A stretch of DNA of 64,000 nucleotides from Phymorhynchus buccinoides (Eukaryota > Mollusca > Gastropoda > Neogastropoda > Raphitomidae). The notes under the pieces are model-generated. The model saw only the letters and a list, made by a program, of their open reading frames with translations. It did no database searches and was not told the DNA's origin. The translations under genes were made by a program, and so were the position numbers. The stretch's first letter is position 1, and each line of letters begins with the position of its first letter. Shown here one piece after another: positions 24,186-64,000 of this stretch. Location: the NCBI GenBank assembly GCA_017654935.2, contig CM065703.1, positions 43,467,324-43,531,323 of the forward strand. The letters are read 5' to 3'.

Positions 24186-24441
24186 GGGCCGGACCTACGG
24201 TGGGGGTGGGGGTGGGGGTGGGGTGGGGGCTTAGGGGGCTGCAGCCCCCACCCTTTGTCCTTTGTTTCCTCACTAGTCCTTTATTTCATGCCCAGATTGC
24301 ACTATTTTGCTTCTTGGATTTAAACATTTTCCGGGGGAGCATGCCCACGGACCCACCCCCTCCCTCCCCCCTTGGGGTCTTGGTGCTTTGCACCTTCGAT
24401 GAATTAGCCCCCACCCCTTAAAAACTTAGGTTCGGCCCTGA
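24186..24441 (+). mobile_element. hAT-like MITE, copy 1
   Basis: Ends are CAGGGCCGGACCTAC and the inverse TTAGGTTCGGCCCTG, and CAGGG-type termini are typical of hAT elements. The interior contains GGTGGGGG tracts and a GATTGCACTATTTTGCTTCT block shared with the second copy at 29771-29931. Non-coding. The flanks are repetitive, so the target duplication is unresolved. Confidence 0.75.
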
Positions 24442-24444
24442 TTC

Positions 24445-24610
24445 ACACGCAATAATAATAATAATAATAATAATAATAGTAATAATAATGCGTATTTTTA
24501 TAGCACCTATTCTCAGTAAGGGCTCTAAGCTTTACAAAACATATTTACAATGATTAAAAAGAAAACTTTACACAATAAACATTAAACAAGAAAACAAACA
24601 ACCAAAGAAC
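24445..24610 (-). repeat. family T (GCGC-type SINE/RTE 3' tail)
   Basis: An (AAT)n run is followed by GCGTATTTTTATAGCACCTA, a common invertebrate retroposon tail in reverse orientation. Related tails lie at 42745-42836, 42957-43045, 47275-47360, 53185-53275 and 60590-60665. Confidence 0.6.
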
Positions 24611-24689
24611 TTCGAAATAAGAACAATAAATGATGGGTATCTTCACACTGTGGTTTTGGTCCTAATTTGAAAGCTGACTGCAAGAAATA

Positions 24690-24855
24690 CATACACACAG
24701 AGACACACACAGACACTCAGGCACAGACACAGAGAGACACACACGCGCGCGCGTATACATACAGAGAGAGAGGGGGGAGGCCGAGAGGAGACAGAGACAG
24801 ACAGAGAGAGAGAGTGTGAGATGCGTTCACACACTCAGGCATGAACTATAAATAT

Positions 24856-24903
<48 letters not shown>

Positions 24904-24997
24904 TCGCACACACACACACAGTCACTCGCTCACACAGAGGCACACGCACACACATGCGCGCGCGCACGCACGCACGCGCGCACACGCACGCACACAC

Positions 24998-25081
<84 letters not shown>
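24690..25081. repeat. composite microsatellites (AC, GCGC, GA)
   Basis: Impure CACA/GACA repeats, (AC)n at 24855-24900, CACGCACGCGCG repeats, and a ~78-base (GA)n at 25002-25080. Confidence 0.95.
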
Positions 25082-25083
<2 letters not shown>

Positions 25084-25111
25084 CAGAGCCAGCTTGAGTG
25101 AGGTCCTCTTT

Positions 25112-25358
25112 TTAACCCTTTCAACGCCAGCCATTTTTCAGCTAAAACTTTCCATTAAATTTACCTGGGTAGAGAAAAGATTCTGTCTGCAATATTGAGG
25201 ATTCCTCTGTGACATGCATAAAATAGGTCCTGTCCTTACCTCTCAAAATTAAGAACATAAGGTCACTGGATACCAGACCCTCATCTGATGCCTTTTAGTG
25301 ACATGGGTGTTAAATCATTGTGGTGCCAAGAGGCGACAGTGGCGATGAAAGGGTTTTA
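25112..25358 (+). mobile_element. piggyBac-type MITE, copy 1
   Basis: TTAACCCTTTCAACGCCAGC at the left and the inverse GGCGATGAAAGGGTTTTAA at the right. It belongs to the ~240-bp family best preserved at 59865-60104. TTAA target sites and CCC-type termini are the piggyBac signature. Confidence 0.85.
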
Positions 25359-25479
25359 AAGGTGCCAGCATACACAGGCCACGTTTGAACTGTGGGTTTT
25401 GTTTTCCGCAATGATCCCCTCCCCCCCCCCCCCCTACCCCCGCACCTCCACCTTCCCGGGGTGGCTGGGGACGGGGTGT

Positions 25480-25780
25480 GTGTGGGGTGGGGTGATCTTT
25501 TGCACAAATAGTTCCCCACCTTCTGGAAGTTTTTTGCTTGTAAATTCCTCTAACCTGTCACCCTCTTTGACTCTGCCTTTCCCCTTTGTTTACTGTCTCT
25601 ACTATCTTTCTGCCGTTACCGGTCCATTGTTCTGCCTTTGTTCCAGAAACGTTCACAACGATTTTCTCCAGCCCGCTGGGGCCTATTTCGTAGTTAGGCG
25701 CATAACGGCAGCATGACGCATCTGCGTTCATATGATAGGAAACTAACTGTCTGAGTGATTGACGAAAAAGAAGAAGCGCT
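25480..25780 (+). repeat. family B SINE-like repeat
   Basis: Runs from AATAGTTCCCCACCTTCTGG through ACTCTGCCTTTCCCCTTTG to CATGACGCATCTGCGTTCAT and an AAGAAGAAG tail. Related copies occur at 50040-50340, 51625-51715, 52084-52255 (inverted) and 59056-59395 (inverted). The GAAGAAG tail at one end suggests a SINE; no pol III boxes were identified. Confidence 0.7.
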
Positions 25781-25944
25781 GATCAAATGTTATTACATTA
25801 AACATGCAAAATTATCAACGATAAACATAAAGTAAATACCTTTTGTTTTCTTTAATCAACATTTCACTTCACTCTTTTTTTTTAATACAAAAAACGAGGT
25901 CCAAGAATGTTTTGGTTGGCTTACCCCAAGGAAAGTGTGTGATA

Positions 25945-26158
25945 GGGGAAGACGGGGTAAAAAGCGCATGGGCGGGTAAGAAGCCCACCCCAATTATCTC
26001 ATGAAATAAAGAAAATTTCAGTCAAATTTGCCCATGAGACGAATGCTAGACATTAACGCTCGTCTCATGGGCAAAATGAGACTGAAATTTGCTTCATTTC
26101 ATGAGATAATTGGGGTGGGCTTCTTACCCGCCCATGCGCTTTTTACCCCGTCTTCCCC
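25945..26158. mobile_element. foldback MITE with TA target duplication
   Basis: The two ~100-bp arms are nearly perfect inverse copies, ending GGGGAAGACGGGGTAAAAAG and its inverse, flanked by TA at 25943-25944 and 26159-26160. Almost the entire 214 bp is inverted repeat with an ~18-base centre. TA duplication fits Tc1/mariner-type mobilisation. Confidence 0.88.
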
Positions 26159-26559
26159 TACCCCTTCAAAATGCATAAGACAACCGAATGGAGCGAATTA
26201 TCCAGTATCAGATTTGTTGCCTTTTGTGGCCAGAAAAGTCCTGGATACGACTGTACGAGACACACTGCAGTTTCCGGTTGGAAACGTCATTTCCTGTTCT
26301 GGAGGAGCTTTCGAAGCTCCTGCTGGTTCAGGGTATTCCACTCATCTAACAGGCACTGTTCTGAGTCATGTGGACTTATTTGCCTTTCTTACTGCAGATT
26401 GAGTACTTCATCCTCTATCATTTGCTTTTTTGCACACTAATTTTCATCCATTTACATAATGAAACACATGCATTCAATAATAGTAGAAGATAAAGGCAAG
26501 ACGGAAAAACGCAATGAACCAGGACTGTGACAAATGCCGCGGTGTACTGCACTACATAT

Positions 26560-26561
<2 letters not shown>

Positions 26562-26599
<38 letters not shown>
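26562..26599 (+). repeat. poly-G tract of ~38 bases
   Basis: Uninterrupted G run, able in principle to form G-quadruplexes. Another G run of ~14 bases is at 26741-26759. Exact length is uncertain in any sequencing of homopolymers. Confidence 0.9.
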
Positions 26600-26600
<1 letters not shown>

Positions 26601-26940
26601 CCTATTAGATAATGGCCTTTATTATGACTGCGATTAATTATTCAACAAAAATAATTAGCTGAAAAGGTTCATAAAATACAGCTTAATGTTTGGTAAGAAA
26701 GGCAAAAACGGAAAAATGGAAACAACCGAGAAATGTAGGGGGTGGGGGGGGGGGGGGGGCACATCTTGACCTTTACCCAACATTGTTTTATCACTGGCAG
26801 ACTGAGGTCTCCGGATCGGGCAACCTACCTGATATGCACGACGATCTCTTGCTACAATTATGGGCGTTTGGGGATGTTTTTTTCTTTCTGCAATGTAATT
26901 TTTATTGCTTACAATCACACCACCTTTTGGCAATCAAGGT

Positions 26941-28659
26941 TGTGACGAGGTAATGGGTTAAAAGGCTAAGTCCCTAGGGAAGACTTTTAGTGTGTTAAAA
27001 GTAGAAAATTTGCCTTTAGCCCACTTCTCTAGGGTATGGGAGATGAGCAACTTTCCCGGCCCCTTTTCATCTAATAAATTTATATTTGTGCCCGGGTTCT
27101 GGCTCGTATGATTGTAAGAAATACAAGTGGTTGATTTGCTCTTAATGGCAGACAGAGAGAAGTAGGGTTTTACATGAAATTACAAGACTCCCACTCTCAT
27201 CAGTCTGACCAAAGGGTTCAGGATTATTTGACACTTGTATTTTATTTACTCACAAAATCTGCATAAGATTATGCAACAATAATAATAAAGCAGCTCAATG
27301 GCGCCAAAACAAAATATGAATGAAAAACAATGAAATCCGAAAGGATTTACAAGACTTTTGTCTTTCTAGAAGGTTAGCCCCAAGCGGGAAGGGTCATTAA
27401 GTGTCTTCAGTGTCCGGAGGAAAGTTCAAATGATTGGCGCGGTTCTGTAAACTTAGCTATTGTCCAGTTCCTCCGTAGGGATCGGCGAGTGCTGGGGTGG
27501 CTGGGCTTGCTCGTCAGGTGAGAGTAGCTCCCAGTCGTTCCGGTTACGGCTTCGCGGGATGGCACGGTTCAGGCGTGGTCTCCTCGCGGATTCTGGGTGC
27601 GGGGCGTCTTGGCGGCGTTCCCGTCTTGGTGCTTGTGAGTCAGGGATAATCTTCCTGCCCACGATGCCCTGCTGATAATCACAGGAGAAGGTGGATGTAG
27701 GTCTCTATGGCTTAGAGACAAGGGGCTTCAGTCGGCAGGGAATTAGTGGATCCCAACCGGCTAGAAGGCTGCCCTTGTACAATAGCACTAAGAACACATA
27801 ATCTGAATTTCAGTTAACAAACTGAGATCAGTAAAACATAAAAGGTGATCAAGCCAACATCACTCTCCATCCAACACCTGGAAAGGAATGGTATCATAAA
27901 GTGCAAGATTGCAACCCACAGGCTTCCTACTAAAAATATACAAAAGGGTTAGTAGGCATAAAATCCGGTTCTGGTACCAAAAGAGTTAAAGTCAAAAACA
28001 CACACACACAAATAATCAGTGCACATAAATAGAACAGAATGTTTACCACTTCTTTTCAATAACATATCTATCTACTCCTTATTCATCATTGAACATAGGA
28101 TCTAGATCAAAAATAGGATCAAACAAACAACCAATCTCAATCACCAGCCATCAATAATACTCACTAGTTGGGCTATTATGACTGGCTGGGAGAGAGGTCG
28201 AGTCTGCAATGTTGCTCCAGCCAGGTTTCAGCGTCTTGTGTGAAAGTATGTGTAGGCTAACTTTCCTCACTACATAGCAGTCGACACGTCACAAGATGAC
28301 GCTATAATATTATGCATAGTTGTACAGAACAATCACGCGCCGGTTACATCATTATCACATGCCGACATTCCTATCCTTCTCGTGATTGGAAAGGAAAATC
28401 GTCTTCAAAGGGCGCCGACTGTTGAGGTCACTTTCTCGTGATGGGGAACGGAGATAAGGGGGGGGGGGGGGGAAGGGAGATCACCAATGTAGGTGTTACA
28501 TGCTGACAGGGGAGGTAAACCGGGCTTCAAAGAGATAAATGCCTTAATCGGCGTCTGTTTGATGTTGACGGGCAATTAAAGTGGCGGCCGGCCCGAGAAA
28601 AGAAAGGGGGGCGGGGTGTAGATAAAGAAAGAGGGGTCGTGCGGGACACTTACGTCACA
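26941..28659 (-). mobile_element. solo LTR-like element, 1719 bp, 5-bp target duplication
   Basis: Starts TGTGACGAGG and ends ACGTCACA, so it has TG...CA termini with a 7-base inverted end. It is flanked by AAGGT at 26936-26940 and 28660-28664. These are the marks of an LTR integrated by an integrase. I see no internal second LTR, primer-binding site or pol domain, so a solo LTR, or a non-autonomous element, is most likely. The GC-rich right part and the A-rich left part suggest transcription on the minus strand (inference). An Arg/Pro-rich minus frame at 27453-27662 has no recognised domain. The host sequence around it is itself a ~50-bp tandem duplication (TTACAATCACACCACC at 26909 and 28676). 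Confidence 0.75.
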
Positions 28660-28844
28660 AAGGTTATTTGCGGCTTACAATCACACCACCTTTTGGCAAT
28701 CAAGGTTATGCAACTTGAGTATATCCTTAGCAAATTCTGACCAGTGTAGGTCACAATGTAGATTGTAATTTTCTTTTTTAATCTCTGAAAAGAAATCTGG
28801 TTTTGAGTATCACTAAACGCCTGATTGATTTGGTAAAACTGCTA

Positions 28845-28920
28845 AGTACACACACGCGCGCGCGCGCGCAGGTACACACGCACGCACACGCACGCGCGCG
28901 CACACACACACACACGTGAC
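28845..28920 (+). repeat. CA/CGCG microsatellite
   Basis: CACACGCGCGCGCG and ACACGCACGC repeats; alternating purine-pyrimidine DNA of this type can adopt Z-DNA. Confidence 0.9.
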
Positions 28921-28939
28921 ACACTAACAAACATGAATT

Positions 28940-29095
28940 ATTCTTAAGACGTTCAGCTACTAACATTCGCAAATTTTATTTTTTAAACAGAGTTGTGCCA
29001 AGACTGGAATAATTTGTCAACTAACACAAACTCTTTCAAAAATCTTCTGAACCAAGATCCTTTAATGTAATTTTTTTTTTTAAATTGATGAATAA
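28940..29095 (+). mobile_element. CR1-like LINE 3' fragment
   Basis: Diverged second copy of the 3' end of the LINE at 6040-6215, with CTAACATTCGCAA, GAGTTGT, GGA-TAATTT-TCAACTAAC and CAAAAATCTTCTG segments in the same order. The middle is deleted. It ends in an A-rich region. Confidence 0.75.
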
Positions 29096-29590
29096 AAAAA
29101 AACAAGCGCGAAATCGCAAACGGTTTGTGGCACGCGGTCTATTTTTACCACTCCAATCATGAGTTACCTCCCCTGGATTTTCAATAATTTTAATCTGTAA
29201 ACCAGAATGTTATCTCTGCACCATTTCGTAACTTTTTATATCTTTTGGAAAACATTTAAAACTATGTATCCTACTTATACTCATCAAAAGAAGCACCGCA
29301 TACTCGTCGTGTCTGTTGTAGTGTCTGTATTACATATGTTTATTATTTTGTACGCTTTTAAAATACATCATTTTAAAGAGTGGCCAGAAGTGTAGCCTCG
29401 ATTTGAAGTGCGACAATTTTGTCAAAATGTGCGACAATTTTGGACCGACCGACAGACAGACAGACCGACCGACCGACCGACAAAGTGAGTTATAGGTTTG
29501 TGGCTTGAGCCACAAACAAAAAGTCCTTTCAAATTTGGATAAACTTCTAGATTAGCTTAAGTAGCAACCACCACGAAAACAACAAAGTAA
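29096..29590. other. intergenic with a GACC/GACA short repeat
   Basis: No supported gene. 29443-29481 is a run of ACCG/ACAG units. 29590-29625 repeats the AACGAGAAAGGG block seen at 12555. Confidence 0.5.
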
Positions 29591-29770
29591 CAAACGAGAA
29601 AGGGTGAAAAAGGGCCGCGAGGCTACTACTACTACTGGGGAGTCTGGGCCCTTTATTTACGTCAAATGGCTTTTATTACTGGTTGATACAGTATTAGCCT
29701 GTAGAAAGGGCCAATAGTAAATGAGAGCTGGTACTGATAAATATATTCAACAATGTTGGAATATAAAGGT

Positions 29771-29931
29771 CAGGGCCGGGCCTACCTAGGGGCTCAGTGC
29801 TACCACCCTTTTTTCCGACAAATTGCACCAGATTGCACTATTTTGCTTCTCGGATTAACAAATTTTCCGGGGAAGCATGCCCCTTCGATAAATTTGCCCC
29901 CACCTCAAATCAAAGTTAGGTCCAGCCCTGA
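29771..29931 (+). mobile_element. hAT-like MITE, copy 2
   Basis: CAGGGCCGGGCCTACC at the left and the inverse TTAGGTCCAGCCCTG at the right. The interior shares GATTGCACTATTTTGCTTCT with the copy at 24186-24441 but is ~95 bp shorter. Confidence 0.75.
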
Positions 29932-29974
29932 TGGTACAGCTTAATAATTATTATAGTCTTTCGTGGCAGACTAT

Positions 29975-30470
29975 GACTCTCCATATTGCTGGTACCCACG
30001 AGTCGTCATATCCGGCCACAAGGAGCGCCATATTATGGGAGACCGCCATCTTAGTCCTTACCTTTTTTTGAAAAATGCCAGATCGATGCTGCGTATTTGG
30101 CTGTTCCAATTCGAAACTTATCTAAACTGTATTTATAACATCTGGATGTTTTCTTTACACATTTAGATAACATTTTCGCTTTGTTTACACACAAATAAGG
30201 ACTAAGATGGCGACACTTCCGTTGGAATGGTCGAGATGCGCACGCAGGTGGGTTGGAGCCATAGTCATAGTTATGGAGGCATTTGCGGCACAGGCTCTAA
30301 TGCTGCAGCCAATGGCCCGGAATTGGTTGGCCTTTGGAGACCTTTTCCCAACGCCAACTCGATCTCTTCCCGGTTCCCCAAGTCCTTATGGCCGAGAGAG
30401 TGGGGGTGTACCCTGGGCAAGGCTTCTTTTGGATGAGCCGTCTTTGTTTCATGCGCATAAAAAGTAGCCC
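29975..30470 (+). repeat. family H repeat with THAP-like start
   Basis: 30000-30260 is partly palindromic: GACCGCCATCTTAGTC at 30040 and the inverse GACTAAGATGGCGACACTTC at 30199. The same arrangement, shorter, is at 59607-59815. Between the arms a frame beginning MPDRCCVFGCSNSKLI (30076 onward) resembles the first residues of THAP zinc fingers (Cys-x-x-x-Cys spacing), then stops. This suggests a deleted transposon of a THAP-containing family. 30290-30430 shares blocks with 12760-12860. Confidence 0.55.
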
Positions 30471-30697
30471 TTAATTTATGTTGATGTCTGTAGTAAGTTC
30501 TGGCTCTGTATGCGTCACATTTCTTGCCGCATGTAGCTATAGGCTAGAGTTGAGAACCGGTTCAAAAATCCGAACGGGTTTTAAACCGGTTTTCCATGTT
30601 CGAACCGGTTTTACCGTGAATCGGTTTTAAACCAGTACTCGCATCACTAGTTTCACCTATGCAAACACATATTTATTTGTCAGAATAGTGACCCGCA

Positions 30698-30699
30698 CG

Positions 30700-30737
<38 letters not shown>

Positions 30738-30781
30738 ATAAAGAAACTTATGCCGGACTTATGACACACACACACACACAA
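30698..30781 (+). repeat. (AC)n tracts
   Basis: Two CA dinucleotide runs separated by ~30 bases. Confidence 0.9.
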
Positions 30782-31005
30782 TCGATTCAACCCTCAAAGT
30801 CACCACAAACCAGAAACAGCTAGGCCTACTCTTGTTTACAAACACCCAATCTGCGCTGAGAATCAGTTATGCTTTTCGAAAAGAATGCCATATTTTAAGA
30901 AAAACTTACTTTCAGTTTACAGTTAAAAAAACCCGGTTCACAGCAACTCGAACCGGTTTTTCGAACCGCGAAAGTTTAGCACCGGTTTTTCGGTTCAAAC
31001 CAGTC

Positions 31006-31007
<2 letters not shown>

Positions 31008-31060
<53 letters not shown>
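31008..31060 (+). repeat. poly-C tract of ~53 bases
   Basis: Uninterrupted C run preceded by a region with four to five ACCGGTTTT-type motifs (30545-31000) in both orientations. Confidence 0.9.
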
Positions 31061-31062
<2 letters not shown>

Positions 31063-31363
31063 TAATAATGTAGGCTAGGCCTACTTTACGGTATGACTTA
31101 GGCTACGTATCAGCAGCAGTAGTTGAGGCCAGAACCCCAGAGAGCTTTGTGACCAGAGTCTGGCAACACCTCAGTGGACAACCTCCTGCTGCAGACGCCA
31201 CGTCTGATGGCCCCACTCTGGGGTCATCGGACTAACAAGCTACAGTACTCTCCCCCCTCCCCTCCCGTCCCCCCTCCGTTTTTCTTCTCCTCCTCCCCTC
31301 CGCCCCATACCCCTTCTTCCAACAACCCAGCAGATCAACAGTTGGCTAGGCGAGAGAGAAAAT

Positions 31364-31546
31364 TGAGTTTTACGTCCTCTTGGTCTGAATCAGACACATA
31401 TGGGACATTTGTAAATACAAATATGGTTGGAACAATACGAAACCAGTAAAGTCCCGATTTTTAAAAATTAATACAGATAGCTGTAGCGGTGACCACGCCT
31501 CGGTTAAACCTCATCGGCTATGGCACCGCCACAAGTAGTAAACAGT
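31364..31546 (-). repeat. family A, solo copy with internal deletion
   Basis: Reverse-orientation copy of the 2344-3690 unit, from TTTTACGTCCTCTTGGTCTG to GGCTATGGCACCGCCACAAG, lacking the GGCAATGCCCGGAGGCAGTG segment. It ends ~240 bp before the xylulokinase start. Confidence 0.85.
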
Positions 31547-31745
31547 TGGCTAGGCTTATGGTTGGTTCTCTTTTATCTATCCCCTCTTCTGTCGCACTAT
31601 TTCTTCTCAGGCCTTGAGCCTTTCTTCTGGCAAAAGTGGTATAGAACCTCCCCGGTTCCGTGGCAAAATAATCAATGTGTTGATTGTGGCCACGCATAGC
31701 TAAGAAGAAGAGAATACCACTTGTGCCAGATTATGTGTAGCCTAT

Positions 31746-31754
31746 TGACCTTGA
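31746..31754 (-). promoter_or_regulatory. possible nuclear-receptor monomer site
   Basis: TGACCTTGA, the exact inverse of TCAAGGTCA, the extended half-site bound by ERR and FTZ-F1/SF-1 type receptors, lies 30 bases before the ATG of the xylulokinase gene. ERR controls carbohydrate metabolism in animals, so it is plausible, but a single 9-base match is weak evidence. Confidence 0.3.
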
Positions 31755-31783
31755 CCTGTATGTAACCTTCAACCTCTTCCAAA

Positions 31784-63068
<31,285 letters not shown>

Positions 63069-63349
63069 GTACATTTAGGGTCACACTTATGAATGTGAAC
63101 AAGACAAGCACATTTTGTTGTTGTTAGTAGAAAGTTTTGCATCCTCATAGTCATAGCAGTTGCTCTCTGAGGGACAAGTAGTTCTGGTGCTGTAGTCTTC
63201 GATGTAGCAGGTGCACCTGGTATTGGGTTCATCAACGGTGGTCTGGGGAAAGGGTTGGTTGGGAGGCGCTGTAGTAAAAACAGTCGGAGTCTTGGCGTTA
63301 GCTCGTCTCGTGTATGATCAGGGAGGCTGAAGTCATAGTTCTGTACTTG

Positions 63350-64000
63350 TTGTCATAACCCTTTGCAACAGGAGTCTTGGCATGTAATCGACGCCATCAG
63401 GATTGTGTAGAGACAGAATGTCGCTGTAGTCCACAGGTGAAGTCCCATAAACCTTTGCAACAGGAGTCTTGGCGTAGCACCGACATCATCGGGATTGTGT
63501 AGACACAGTGTCTCTGTAGTCCACAGGTAAAGTCCCATCAACCTTTGCAACAGGAGTCTTGGCGTAGACTTCGACATCATCGGGATTGTGTAGACACAGT
63601 GTCTCTGTAGTCCACAGGTAAAGTCCCATAGACCTTTGCAACAGGAGTCTTGGCGTAGACTCGACATCATCGGGATTGTGTAGACACAGTGTCGCTGTAG
63701 TCCACAGGTGAAGTCCCATAAACCTTTGCAACAGGAGTCTTGGCGTAGATCGACATCATCGGGATTGTGTAGACACAGTGTCGCTGTAGTCCACAGGTGA
63801 AGTCCCATAAACCTTTGCAACAGGAGTCTTGGCGTAGACTCGACATCATCGGGATTGTGTAGACACAGTGTCGCTGTAGTCCACAGGTGAAGTCCCATAA
63901 ACCTTTGCAACAGGAGTCTTGGCGTAGACTCGACACCATGGGGATTGTGTAGCCGCAGTGTGTCGCTGTGGTCCACAGGTGAAGTCCGGGGCTTGTCACA
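63350..64000 (+). repeat. ~90-bp satellite, at least 7 copies, continuing past the edge
   Basis: Units read AGTCCCATAAACCTTTGCAA, CAGGAGTCTTGGCGTAGACT, CGACATCATCGGGATTGTGT, AGACACAGTGTCGCTGTAGT, CCACAGGTGA. Period is 89-91 bp, mostly 90. As 90 is a multiple of three, minus frames remain open for over 200 codons; not a gene. Confidence 0.95.

Noticed and set aside
63353..63999. 207-codon minus-strand ORF near the right edge
   Set aside because: 90-bp satellite (30 codons per unit), open in more than one frame; it also lies in the intron after exon 16.

Overview
This is nuclear DNA from an animal. The gene structure (16 GT-AG introns in one gene), the very high load of microsatellites, minisatellites, short inverted-repeat elements (MITEs) and SINEs, and a DIRS-type tyrosine-recombinase retrotransposon all fit a lophotrochozoan, most likely a gastropod mollusc; that assignment is inference. 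There is no bacterial-style gene organisation, no CRISPR array and no recognisable tRNA or rRNA gene. Almost all long open frames are translations of simple repeats. LAYOUT. 1-6 kb: AT-rich intergenic DNA with a six-copy tandem array of a ~210-bp retroposon-like repeat (family A) and a decayed CR1-like LINE tail. 6.25-12.53 kb: one near-complete but inactivated DIRS-1-like retrotransposon with inverted terminal repeats, a gag-like frame, an internal 102-bp coding minisatellite, RT, RNase H, a tyrosine recombinase and an internal complementary region that joins copies of both element ends. 13.5-14.6 kb: a ~60-75-bp satellite with a perfect 118-bp inverted repeat in it. 14.5-17.5 kb: two intronless rhodopsin-like GPCR paralogues on the minus strand. 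The first (14523-15548) is open and takes its last residues and stop codon from the satellite; the second (16444-17492) is frameshifted. A small frameshifted coiled-coil ORF lies between them. 18-31 kb: repeat-rich intergenic DNA (LINE RT fragment, very long CT/GT/GA tracts, several MITEs, a 1.7-kb solo-LTR-like element with a 5-bp target duplication). 31.78 kb to the right edge: the main host gene, xylulose kinase (XYLB-like, FGGY family), plus strand. I could place 16 exons with consistent reading phase (1347 coding bases, 449 codons); the C-terminal end lies beyond the window. Its introns carry most of the repeats, including a 2.2-kb ~36-bp satellite, a 27-bp minisatellite, at least four copies of a piggyBac-type TTAA MITE, and nested insertions with recognisable empty sites. 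MOST UNUSUAL OBSERVATION. In the xylulokinase gene four exons have had one exon/intron boundary tandemly copied. Exons 5, 7 and 9 each carry two extra upstream copies of a unit made of the 3' splice site plus the 5' part of the exon (periods 111, 107 and 106 bp). Exon 12 carries three extra downstream copies of its last 56 bases plus donor. Some copies could be used in frame as alternative splice sites or cassette exons, so the locus is a candidate for repeat-born splice-site arrays.
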